Positions 48,597 to 55,801 of a DNA stretch of 64,000 nt are shown one piece after another. Source of the stretch: Echinicola rosea (GTDB taxonomy: Bacteria > Bacteroidota > Bacteroidia > Cytophagales > Cyclobacteriaceae). The notes under the pieces were generated by a model. The model was not told where the DNA came from, searched no databases, and worked only from the letters and a program-made list of their open reading frames with translations. Position numbers and translations under genes: made by a program. The stretch is taken from NCBI RefSeq assembly GCF_005281475.1, contig NZ_CP040106.1:4740501-4804500 (forward strand). The letters run 5' to 3'. How positions within the stretch are numbered: position 1 is the stretch's first letter; the number at the start of each line of letters is the position of its first letter.

Positions 48597-50723
48597 TTAT
48601 TCTGAATTTGTCGTGATTCCGTCATAAAAATAGTCAACTATGTATTTGTCGAACGTATCTATATAATCGTATGACTTAATCATCTCTTTCCCGATTTTAT
48701 GAAATATTTCGATTGCATTGTGAATGTTCAAATTTTCATCCAAGAAGTTGATTATACCATTTTGATGCAATTTCCGTGAAATCATTCTTGGCATACCATA
48801 TTCCTCTAGTTGATAAACAACCGATGGAAGGAATGCGTGAGAAACCCTAGAAACAAAAGGAGCTACATCTGTTCCGTTGTTAATTATTTCTTTTTGAAGA
48901 ATGTTTATATCACTTATTAAGGAAGATAGATTAAAAGCAGCTGTCCTTTCCAACTTGAAAAATTGCTCAATATCAATATCAAATTCGTCTAATTCATCTA
49001 AAAGTTCAGGAATTGTACTTCCCCAATTCTCAACTAGAACTTTAACAAACTCTACAAATTTCCTATGTTGGATACCATACGGACCATCACCCCATTCGCC
49101 TGGTTGTAAACTAATTATTTTCCATAATAGTCTATCCCAAGATTCCGGTTCGTTAGAATTTAGATATGAAAGCCCATTCCATTCCTCTGGATTAGATTTC
49201 ATTTGTCTTGCCGTTTCTTTGATAAATTCCGAATTATTAGATTGGAAAATATTTTCTTTTAATAGCCTATCATAAGATTCTTTTCCAAGAATATCGTACA
49301 TCTCATTTTTAAATGTTACAATTTTGGCGATTTGCTCATTGTCTAAACTTGAACTGTAAATATTTTCGTCCAAGTCACCTAAAATAGTGTCTGGAAATGG
49401 AATGTCTAGCTGAGTTGTTCCTTCTTGAGGTGGTGGTTCAAGTAAGTATATTTTACCAATAAAATACTTAAACATTCTACCTCCTCTGCCAATAATATTT
49501 TTATAGGTAAAACTGTCTAAAATACTGTTGCCACCACTTTTTCGATTTCGCCAAATAATAACGTTTTCTGCGGATGTATTTACACCTTCTATTATTGATG
49601 AAGTAGAGATAATATTATTTAATCCTTCTTGTTCTTCAAATAACTTGACTTGAATCTGACTTATAGAACGATGCAATTGACCATTATGAATGCCAACACC
49701 TCTTTTCACCAGATTAGTTAGTTTCCAATTAGCTCCATAATTTATTGTTAGCCAATTAGCAAATTCTACCATTAAAGGTTTGTCGGAAATTGGAAGGTTT
49801 TCATTTAATAGATTTGAAACTTTGTCTATTTGCGGATATGATGCAGCATAAATAAGTGACTTTGTTTTGGTTTCTTCAAGAATTTTCAGAAGCACTTCGC
49901 CTTTTTGAAGTTCTTTTTCAATTCTGTCTCCTTCAATTTCTTTGTATGGTTCAAAGCGTTCAAGATAAACTGTGCTGAATCCTAATTTATCCTCAAAAGC
50001 CATATCTTGAGTAAATACATTATCACCAATAGAAGTTATGTTGGGAGCTAAGAAATATTTTTGTTTCGATTTAAGACCTAGTTTAATAATTGCCTTTAGC
50101 AGAGATGGAGACCTAGATTTATCATATACAGAACTTGCTTTATAGAACTCATCAATTATTAAAATATCAATACTGTCGATTTTATTTACATAATTCATTG
50201 CCCTTTCTTGTGGGAAAATAAAAATGTTTCTTTCAGCAAGCTCAACTTCAGTAGTTGTTATAATTTTATAACTATTCGCGAACTTCTTGTATAAACGTCT
50301 CCTTGTCTCGTCAGTTAGAGCAATTGTCGGGACGATTATCACTACATTATCAGGCTTTTTAATTGAAATAAAAGCATCTATCACAAAGCTTTTCCCAAAG
50401 CTTGTTGGAGCACTTACTGCAATGTTTTCTCCATTAACTAATCGTTTTAATAATGACGATTGTTCTCTATGCAAGGTGGCTTGTTTACCTCCTATATCGA
50501 CCTTGAATATTTCAAATACAAATCTGTCTTCCCAATTAGCAGTATCAGCTTTGAGGTATGGATATAGACCTGTTTCACGAATTAAATGATTTACTAATGG
50601 TGAATATTCAATTTCGTTTCTTTCGTGATAATCCAATAGTTTAATTAGCTCATTTCTAGCTTGAACCTCTTTACGTTCAATTAAGAATTGATTGACTATA
50701 TGACAAGTTTCAAATATTTCCAT
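48597..50723 (-). CDS. hamB: Hachiman helicase HamB
   Basis: DEAD/DEAH-box superfamily 2 helicase of 708 residues. Walker A is in VSAPTSFGKSFVIDAF (about residue 108), the DEAH-like box is DILIIDEFYKASS (about 190), and later helicase motifs appear in ISTSSIIEGVNTSAENVI and NIIGRGGRMF. It starts 3 bp after hamA. In Hachiman systems HamB holds HamA inactive and, on sensing damaged or phage DNA, frees its nuclease, causing DNA degradation and growth arrest. Assignment rests on the HamA neighbour and the architecture. Confidence 0.85.
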   Translation of the reverse strand: MEIFETCHIVNQFLIERKEVQARNELIKLLDYHERNEIEYSPLVNHLIRETGLYPYLKADTANWEDRFVFEIFKVDIGGKQATLHREQSSLLKRLVNGENIAVSAPTSFGKSFVIDAFISIKKPDNVVIIVPTIALTDETRRRLYKKFANSYKIITTTEVELAERNIFIFPQERAMNYVNKIDSIDILIIDEFYKASSVYDKSRSPSLLKAIIKLGLKSKQKYFLAPNITSIGDNVFTQDMAFEDKLGFSTVYLERFEPYKEIEGDRIEKELQKGEVLLKILEETKTKSLIYAASYPQIDKVSNLLNENLPISDKPLMVEFANWLTINYGANWKLTNLVKRGVGIHNGQLHRSISQIQVKLFEEQEGLNNIISTSSIIEGVNTSAENVIIWRNRKSGGNSILDSFTYKNIIGRGGRMFKYFIGKIYLLEPPPQEGTTQLDIPFPDTILGDLDENIYSSSLDNEQIAKIVTFKNEMYDILGKESYDRLLKENIFQSNNSEFIKETARQMKSNPEEWNGLSYLNSNEPESWDRLLWKIISLQPGEWGDGPYGIQHRKFVEFVKVLVENWGSTIPELLDELDEFDIDIEQFFKLERTAAFNLSSLISDINILQKEIINNGTDVAPFVSRVSHAFLPSVVYQLEEYGMPRMISRKLHQNGIINFLDENLNIHNAIEIFHKIGKEMIKSYDYIDTFDKYIVDYFYDGITTNSE

Positions 50724-50726
50724 TGG

Positions 50727-51644
50727 TTAAGAATTTTTATAGAAGTCAGCCATTGAAACAAACTTGTCCACAATAGTTTTCTTGAGTGGAACAGGAAATA
50801 AAATCAAATGAAATTTGATTTGAGAATACTGTGGTATTCCACCGATTTTATTTAATTGTTTATTGAAAAATGATTCCGCTCTTTTTTTATGATATGCAAT
50901 CATTTCGGTTTTATATTCATCAGAAATTATGTTGTGATTTTGGGTTATTTCACATTCGTGCAATAGTAAAATTGGTATATGTAGTTTAGGTTTTATTAAG
51001 TCAATAGATTCTCTTGGCGATAGAGCTGCTTTTATAGAATCTCTTAACGTTTCATCTCCAATTAGAGAATCTATATCAGAAACATTTGTAATTATGCTAT
51101 TTTCTTTTTTTAATTTCTCAGTTAATAAAGAGTTTTCTATTGAGTTAATGATACTTGGAATTCTTGCATCTTCGATGCTATCATAAAATTTAGCTTCACC
51201 AAACCATATGGAAAAGTCAGTGTCATTTTCTATTATTATATGAACACTATCGGCACCTTTAGCATTGTCTTGTGGATTTTGTTTATAAAAAATTTTTGGT
51301 ACTATCGGTAGTGCATTGAAGTGATGCTTCATAATAGCATATAAAACTATTTCAGCAATTTCACTTCCTTTGCTAATATCCCCCGATTTGTCAGAAAGTC
51401 TGAGGTTCTTTGCTGCATAAGTTAAAAGTGAGTGATGATTATTCACAAGACTTTCTCTTTCTTTATGAGATAGTGCGGTTTCTGCGATATTATCCCAAAT
51501 GAAATTTTGAAAATGATTGTACCGCCATTCTGTTGCTTCAAAATTATTTATCATACTTATCACACTCTTATTGTCAACTGGATTTAAAGTAGCGTCAGTA
51601 TTAATATCGGTGAAAGTGTTATTTATAAGTATTTCAAAATCCAT
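50727..51644 (-). CDS. hamA: Hachiman effector nuclease HamA (DUF1837)
   Basis: Protein of 305 residues. DUF1837 features are clear: SKGSEIAEIVLYAIMKHHF near residue 90, NAKGADSVHIII near 128, and the nuclease motif IWFGEAKFYDS near 151, with Asp, Glu and Lys placed as in a PD-(D/E)XK-like site. HamA is the DNA-degrading effector of Hachiman anti-phage systems. It begins 45 bp after the cassette start and is followed directly by hamB, the standard order. AT-rich like the rest of the array. Confidence 0.87.
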   Translation of the reverse strand: MDFEILINNTFTDINTDATLNPVDNKSVISMINNFEATEWRYNHFQNFIWDNIAETALSHKERESLVNNHHSLLTYAAKNLRLSDKSGDISKGSEIAEIVLYAIMKHHFNALPIVPKIFYKQNPQDNAKGADSVHIIIENDTDFSIWFGEAKFYDSIEDARIPSIINSIENSLLTEKLKKENSIITNVSDIDSLIGDETLRDSIKAALSPRESIDLIKPKLHIPILLLHECEITQNHNIISDEYKTEMIAYHKKRAESFFNKQLNKIGGIPQYSQIKFHLILFPVPLKKTIVDKFVSMADFYKNS

Positions 51645-51682
51645 TCTCTTTATTTATTTGGCTACTCGGTTTTTTAGGTGAG

Positions 51683-51813
51683 GCATAACGCCCTGTGTAG
51701 AAGCAGTAGCAGCCTTTCTTCCATCAATATCCCGAAAGCAACTACCGTTGACCAGCGACTTACGGTTCCTGCTTGAACCAAAAAAAAGCTATTGCTTCTA
51801 CACCTTGTTATAG
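51683..51813 (-). repeat. attC-like site of duplicated cassette copy A
   Basis: 131-bp imperfect palindrome with the same stem as the site at 45780-45910. The end is GTTATGC, where the bases after GTT belong to the following Hachiman cassette. Confidence 0.87.
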
Positions 51814-52083
51814 TGCGTTTGTTTTGTTTCCGTTATCAGTCTTCCCTTTTGAAATCTTGATCCAGCCAAGGTTTTTGCACAGACCTCAACTGTCAGGGTG
51901 ACCTTCTTTTTTCCAATCTCCACCTCCTTTCGGCTTCCTTCAATCGCTCCCCTCAAATCGACAAAACGGGAGGCGAAGCCCCTTTTCCTCCCTCCTCCTT
52001 CAATCTCCTTTTTCAAAACCCTTCAATGTGCCGCCAAAAACATCGCTAAATGAAGCTAAAAAGCTCACCCAATGCACTATAAC
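51689..52083 (-). repeat. Duplicated gene cassette, copy A (next to the recombinase)
   Basis: About 394 bp; matches 45786-46180. It is the first cassette after the recombinase gene, beginning with GTTATAGTGC at 52083. Its start is the perfect complement of its R'' end GCACTATAAC, as expected of a cassette that once closed into a circle. Confidence 0.9.
51798..52016 (-). CDS. 72-residue cassette ORF, copy A
   Basis: Frame from a TTG reading MKKEIEGGGRKRGFASRFVD and ending KQTHYNKV inside the attC-like site. Basic, with no recognised family. Copy B carries the same frame with changes mainly in the first ten codons. Its coding status is uncertain. Confidence 0.35.
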   Translation of the reverse strand: MKKEIEGGGRKRGFASRFVDLRGAIEGSRKEVEIGKKKVTLTVEVCAKTLAGSRFQKGRLITETKQTHYNKV

Positions 52084-52145
52084 ACTTATATAAAAGCAAC
52101 TCCATTGCCTCTATATCCATTATGTCTGCACTAAGATAATCGTTT
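52084..52145 (-). other. attI-like junction between recombinase gene and first cassette
   Basis: 62 bp between the recombinase stop and the first cassette G|TT. It has no long palindrome, unlike the attC-like sites, and ends TATATAAGTG before TTATAG. By position it corresponds to the attI of inverted integrons, where the primary site lies at the 3' end of the integrase gene. This is an inference from layout. Confidence 0.5.
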
Positions 52146-53228
52146 TTATAAATTATCAAGCGGACTTTTGATCGTTTTGGACGAAATCCCTATTACGTGA
52201 GTGTATATTTGGGTGGTCTTGGCACTTTCGTGTCCCAGCATTACCTGAACCTGCCGCATATTGATCCCTTGCTCCAAACAGTGGGTGGCAAAACTATGGC
52301 GAAGCGTATGTAAAGTGGCCCACGGATCCACCTGTGCTCCTTCTGCTGCCCGTCGAAAGACCATCTGAAGACTCTTCACAGCGTACTGCCCCCCTTCTTG
52401 ACCTTCAAATAGCCAATAGGATGGTTTGTACTCCTTATAGTAAGATCGGAGTAGTATAAGTAACTTTTGTGACAGAATGGTCCGCCGATCTTTCTTTCCT
52501 TTGGCACCTTTGATAAAGATATACCCCTCATCTGACCGAATGTCCCTCACTCTAAGCTTAATCAACTCCCCTGCCCTTAATCCCCCACCGTACACGGTGT
52601 GAAGCATGGCTTTGTGTTTTAGGTTTTTTGGAAAACTGATGAGTCTTTTCACTTCTTCTTGACTCAATACATTTGGGAGCCGCTTTGCTTTTTTTGGCCG
52701 CTGAAGATCGTAATATTCCCTTGGAAGCCCCAATACATGCTCATAATAGCATTTTATGGCATTGATGGTTTGGTTCTGCTTGGTGCCGGATATGCCGTAG
52801 TGCTGGATCAGACCTGCCATATAGGACGCTATCGATGCTTTATCAAGGGTTTTCAGGTCCTTTCCCTCATGAAACATCAGAAACTGCCTGAATTCACTTA
52901 CATACGTGCGTATAGTATGGCCACTATATGCCTTTAGCAGTAGTTTCTCTTCATATATGGCCAAGGTATCAAGCAAAGATGAGGACAGCTCACGATGGGG
53001 TAAAGCCGGTTTGGTGTTCTTTTCGCATACCTTCACGTCATTGCCCAAAAGCCCCTTGAGCCAATGGAGGTTCTCGGCAGTGTTCCGGATACTCCATAAT
53101 TTCTGCACGGGATGATAAAAACTATCCTGCTTGTCCTTGACAGCCTCCCTTACGGCCTTCATGGGAAAGGGAATAAAAAACTTAATCCTTCCTGCTTTTG
53201 GGTGTGGATGATAGATAATAGGATCCAT
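52146..53228 (-). CDS. Tyrosine recombinase heading the cassette array
   Basis: Protein of 360 residues with the full catalytic set: Arg in GGGLRAGELIKL, Lys in IKGAKGKKDRR, HxxR in LHTLRHSFATH, His in LGHESAKTT and Tyr in IYTHVIG. The end IKSPLDNL resembles the IntI end VRSPLDAL. The stretch before HxxR (SYWLFEGQEGGQYAVKSLQ) lacks the extra 15-20 residue insert that marks IntI integrases. An N-terminal domain (residues 1-70, GRIKFFIPFPMKAVREAVKD) is unlike IntI. It is transcribed toward the cassettes, as in inverted integrons. It likely excises and inserts the cassettes; the activity is inferred from location and sites. Confidence 0.82.
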   Translation of the reverse strand: MDPIIYHPHPKAGRIKFFIPFPMKAVREAVKDKQDSFYHPVQKLWSIRNTAENLHWLKGLLGNDVKVCEKNTKPALPHRELSSSLLDTLAIYEEKLLLKAYSGHTIRTYVSEFRQFLMFHEGKDLKTLDKASIASYMAGLIQHYGISGTKQNQTINAIKCYYEHVLGLPREYYDLQRPKKAKRLPNVLSQEEVKRLISFPKNLKHKAMLHTVYGGGLRAGELIKLRVRDIRSDEGYIFIKGAKGKKDRRTILSQKLLILLRSYYKEYKPSYWLFEGQEGGQYAVKSLQMVFRRAAEGAQVDPWATLHTLRHSFATHCLEQGINMRQVQVMLGHESAKTTQIYTHVIGISSKTIKSPLDNL

Positions 53229-53269
53229 GTAAAAATAAAGTCAAAAAAAATCATCCAAACGGACCTTAA

Positions 53270-53293
53270 CCGTTTACTTCCGAATGTAAACGG
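53270..53293. promoter_or_regulatory. Palindromic operator- or recombinase-site-like sequence upstream of the recombinase
   Basis: Perfect 8-8-8 palindrome CCGTTTAC (8 nt) GTAAACGG, 42 bp upstream of the recombinase ATG. A close copy lies at 53856-53879, upstream of the zinc-ribbon and ssb genes. Shared control of the three genes or a recombinase binding site are both possible. Confidence 0.6.
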
Positions 53294-53400
53294 ATAACAA
53301 CGGATAAACCACCCCGTCAGTCACAACCACAATCCCGGTCACTTTTGGACTTTTGGAAACATTCCCCAAGGCCTTGCCCTGGTAAATGTGGTCAAAACCT

Positions 53401-53772
53401 TCAGACATGCTCCCGGACCTTCACCACCAAAAACCAGTCACTGTCCAGCTGCAGATACCCATAGTCATAGCAATAGATATAGACATCCCCCCTTTTGTTG
53501 ATGTATCGATGGGTGTGGTATTTAAACTGAAAGCCTTTCATAATCAGCTGTTCCCGTGAAATCCGCATGGTTTCCTTTACATCAGTAAGTGCCATTTCGA
53601 GGATTTTGCGGTTCTTCTTCAGGGCATTGTTGATCTTTCGGACGGTTTGGTACCTTCCGGACTTGAGGTGGTTGTTATAATGGCTGCGGCAAAAATCATC
53701 ACAGAACTTTTTGTCCGACCTCCCTTGGATGGGCTTTTGGCAATTCAGGCATTTCTTCTCTTCTAAAAACAT
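53401..53772 (-). CDS. Zinc-ribbon protein, 123 aa
   Basis: Small protein with a four-cysteine zinc ribbon at the N-terminus (CLNCQKPI then DKKFCDDFCRSHYNNH). The rest is basic and helical, ending in a beta-rich YIYCYDYGYLQLDSDWFLVV segment. Similar zinc-ribbon proteins occur near SSB and recombinase genes in Bacteroidota. It lies upstream of the recombinase on the same strand, divergent from ssb, with a shared control region. Nucleic-acid binding is likely; the role is unknown. Confidence 0.65.
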   Translation of the reverse strand: MFLEEKKCLNCQKPIQGRSDKKFCDDFCRSHYNNHLKSGRYQTVRKINNALKKNRKILEMALTDVKETMRISREQLIMKGFQFKYHTHRYINKRGDVYIYCYDYGYLQLDSDWFLVVKVREHV

Positions 53773-53855
53773 CGTGTACTCAAATTATAAAATCAAAAAT
53801 TATAGGAATATACACAATTTCAAGCGCTTTATCAACCGTACATACCCGGCTGTAT

Positions 53856-53879
53856 CCGTTTACAAACGACTACAAACGG
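53856..53879. promoter_or_regulatory. Second palindromic site between zinc-ribbon and ssb genes
   Basis: CCGTTTAC (8 nt) ACAAACGG; same spacing as the site at 53270-53293 and 14 of 16 arm positions symmetrical. It lies between the divergent zinc-ribbon and ssb genes. Confidence 0.55.
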
Positions 53880-53973
53880 TTAATACCCGACTATTTTCCT
53901 CTTTCCCTTCCACCTTTGCTTTAGATTAATATCGTTGTCGATCATCAACGATTTCACTAAAACAACATATATC

Positions 53974-54327
53974 ATGAATACACTTAGAAACAAAGTACAG
54001 TTGATCGGAAGGTTAGGTGCCAAGGCGGACTATAAAGTCCTGGAAAACAACAATGCCATGGCACGCCTAAGCTTGGCCACCAATGAGATCTATAAAAATG
54101 CCAAAGGGGAACGAGTGGAAGACACCACTTGGCACCAGGTCGTTGCTTGGGGCAAAATGGCTGAAATCATTCACAAATACACAGACAAAGGCACCGAAAT
54201 CGCCATTGAAGGCAAACTAATCAACAGGACTTATACCGATTCCAAAGGAGAGAAAAAGTACATCACTGAAGTACAGGTCAAGGACGTAGTCCTCTTGGGT
54301 GAAAAAAATGCTGCTTCAAATTCCTGA
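53974..54327 (+). CDS. ssb: Single-stranded DNA-binding protein (accessory SSB)
   Basis: OB-fold SSB of 117 residues: NKVQLIGRLGAKADYKVLEN, ARLSLATNEIYK, DTTWHQVVAWGKMAEII and GTEIAIEGKLINRTYTDSKG match family positions. It is short and lacks the acidic C-terminal tail (DDxPF) of main bacterial SSBs, ending AASNS. The ATG at 53974 is preferred over an upstream in-frame start. It is divergent from the zinc-ribbon gene and close to the array recombinase. Because attC sites act as folded single strands, an SSB here could affect cassette recombination. Confidence 0.87.
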   Translation: MNTLRNKVQLIGRLGAKADYKVLENNNAMARLSLATNEIYKNAKGERVEDTTWHQVVAWGKMAEIIHKYTDKGTEIAIEGKLINRTYTDSKGEKKYITEVQVKDVVLLGEKNAASNS

Positions 54328-55029
54328 CCAAGCACTGTCAAGGCTGTTTTCACACCAGCTATTGAAGTTTTTCTTCTCAACGTTTTTACCTGAGCTCGAC
54401 TTAATTTTAGTATTTAAAGCGTCATACGAACCCTTTTAAGGAGGGTGTGGGTTGGAAATGGGTGTGGCAACTCGCCGCGGCGAGCTGCCACGGCTTCCAC
54501 CCCTCAAATCTCCCCCTGTTTCCGTTATACGACAGCTGTGCTGCGGAACCACTAGCATTGAGTTTTCTAACTCAATACCACCTGTTGGAGTTTTTCTTTG
54601 TAATGTGACTTGACCTTAGGTACATAGGGCACAATTGGCCAAGGGAGATTTCAAATCCCGAACAGCACAGTTCATTTATTTGTAGCAGCAGGTGTGCATA
54701 AACTGGGGTGAAACACAAACGGCCGGTTACTTGTGTCGTTGAGGCCTTGTGGCAAAACACATCATCAATAAAGCCTCGTCACAAGGAGGCTAGCAATCGC
54801 ATTTCTGCATGCCTCCATAAAAAGAGAGGCCGTTTCCTAAGAAACGGCCTCTCTTAAATTATAAGTGTACGTCATCGTGTCAGTAATAGAAACAACTTAT
54901 ATCAAACGCTAAGTTTCCACGACTGTGGACTGATCATCGTCATCTAAGAACGATCATTTGCCTAAAGTGATCAGTCAAGTGGCCGTTTTGGCATAAAAGC
55001 GTATAATCAAAATATAAATCAACCTGTTC
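54328..55029. other. Intergenic region with palindromic elements
   Basis: 700 bp with no convincing gene. It holds a strong palindrome GTGGCA-a-CTCGCCG / CGGCGAG-c-TGCCAC at 54464-54491, a smaller pair CTGTGCTG / CAGCACAG around 54535 and 54665, and a terminator hairpin at 54822-54855. Confidence 0.5.
54822..54855. terminator. Hairpin terminator
   Basis: Perfect 15-bp inverted repeat (AAGAGAGGCCGTTTC / GAAACGGCCTCTCTT) with a 4-nt loop, about 175 bp beyond the carbonic anhydrase stop on the minus strand. Confidence 0.65.
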
Positions 55030-55662
55030 CTACTTGAACATTTCCTTGGTAATGCTGACTTCTCCTGTCTCCACATCATAGTATGCTCCGACCAAACCGA
55101 TCTTACCCTCTTCAAACAACTCCTTCAAGACATCGCTATTTTTCAAAACCCCATCCATGGTATCAACCACATTTTGCTTCGAAACTTCCTCCACAAAAGC
55201 AGGATCTGTATGCTTCTTGTCGAGCCTTTCACTTACCTTTTTGATGGAAGGATTGACCTTTTCCAAAAGTCCAGTCAGATTGCCCATTTTCACTTCTGAG
55301 CATGCTCCGGTCACTGCACCGCATTTGCTATGGCCTAGGACAACGACCAACTTGGATCCGGCCACTTTACAGGCATACTCCATGCTGCCCAGAATGTCTT
55401 CGTTGGCCACATTTCCAGCGATTCTCACACTGAAAATATCACCCAGGCCCTGATCAAAAATCAATTCCGCAGAGGTCCTGCTGTCTATACAGCTCAGCAC
55501 GATAGCAAATGGCCACTGTCCATCGCGGGTATCATTGACTTGGTTAAGTAGGTGCCTGTTCAGCTTGAGGTTGTTTACAAATCGCTGGTTGCCTTCCTTC
55601 AAAAATTCCAAGGCTTTCTTGGGGGTTACTGACGCTTGGGTTTCCGCAGTATGTGCTTTCAT
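55030..55662 (-). CDS. Beta-class carbonic anhydrase
   Basis: Protein of 210 residues. Zinc ligands and the catalytic pair are clear: Cys58-Asp60-Arg62 in SCIDSRT and His111 and Cys114 in GHSKCGAV. It interconverts CO2 and bicarbonate. No signal peptide, so cytoplasmic. It lies downstream of a SulP transporter on the same strand, a pairing also seen in marine Bacteroidota and suggestive of bicarbonate supply, though a terminator separates them. Confidence 0.92.
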   Translation of the reverse strand: MKAHTAETQASVTPKKALEFLKEGNQRFVNNLKLNRHLLNQVNDTRDGQWPFAIVLSCIDSRTSAELIFDQGLGDIFSVRIAGNVANEDILGSMEYACKVAGSKLVVVLGHSKCGAVTGACSEVKMGNLTGLLEKVNPSIKKVSERLDKKHTDPAFVEEVSKQNVVDTMDGVLKNSDVLKELFEEGKIGLVGAYYDVETGEVSITKEMFK

Positions 55663-55732
55663 ATTTTGGTTAGTTTAGTAAATTATGATATTCCCGAAAT
55701 ATACGTTTATTGAATCTTTATAGAAAACTCCA

Positions 55733-55763
55733 TTAAAAAGGAAGCCCATAGCTTCCTCTTTAA
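55733..55763 (-). terminator. Terminator between sulP-like and carbonic anhydrase genes
   Basis: 13-bp inverted repeat TTAAAAAGGAAGC / GCTTCCTCTTTAA, 39 bp after the SulP stop, with T-rich sequence on either side. Confidence 0.7.
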
Positions 55764-55801
55764 TTTTTTACCTACAAGTAAGTAATTTCAACAGCACTAA
55801 T

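Noticed and set aside
52146..53228. Calling the recombinase a true IntI integron integrase
   Set aside because: The IntI-specific insert before the HxxR motif is absent and the N-terminus differs, so I describe it as integron-like only.
25500..53300. Prophage or conjugative element
   Set aside because: No capsid, terminase, portal, relaxase or Tra-type genes seen.
54530..54780. Possible additional attC-like site downstream of ssb
   Set aside because: Arms CTGTGCTG/CAGCACAG pair, but the AAC and GTT borders are in the wrong orientation and no cassette gene is attached.
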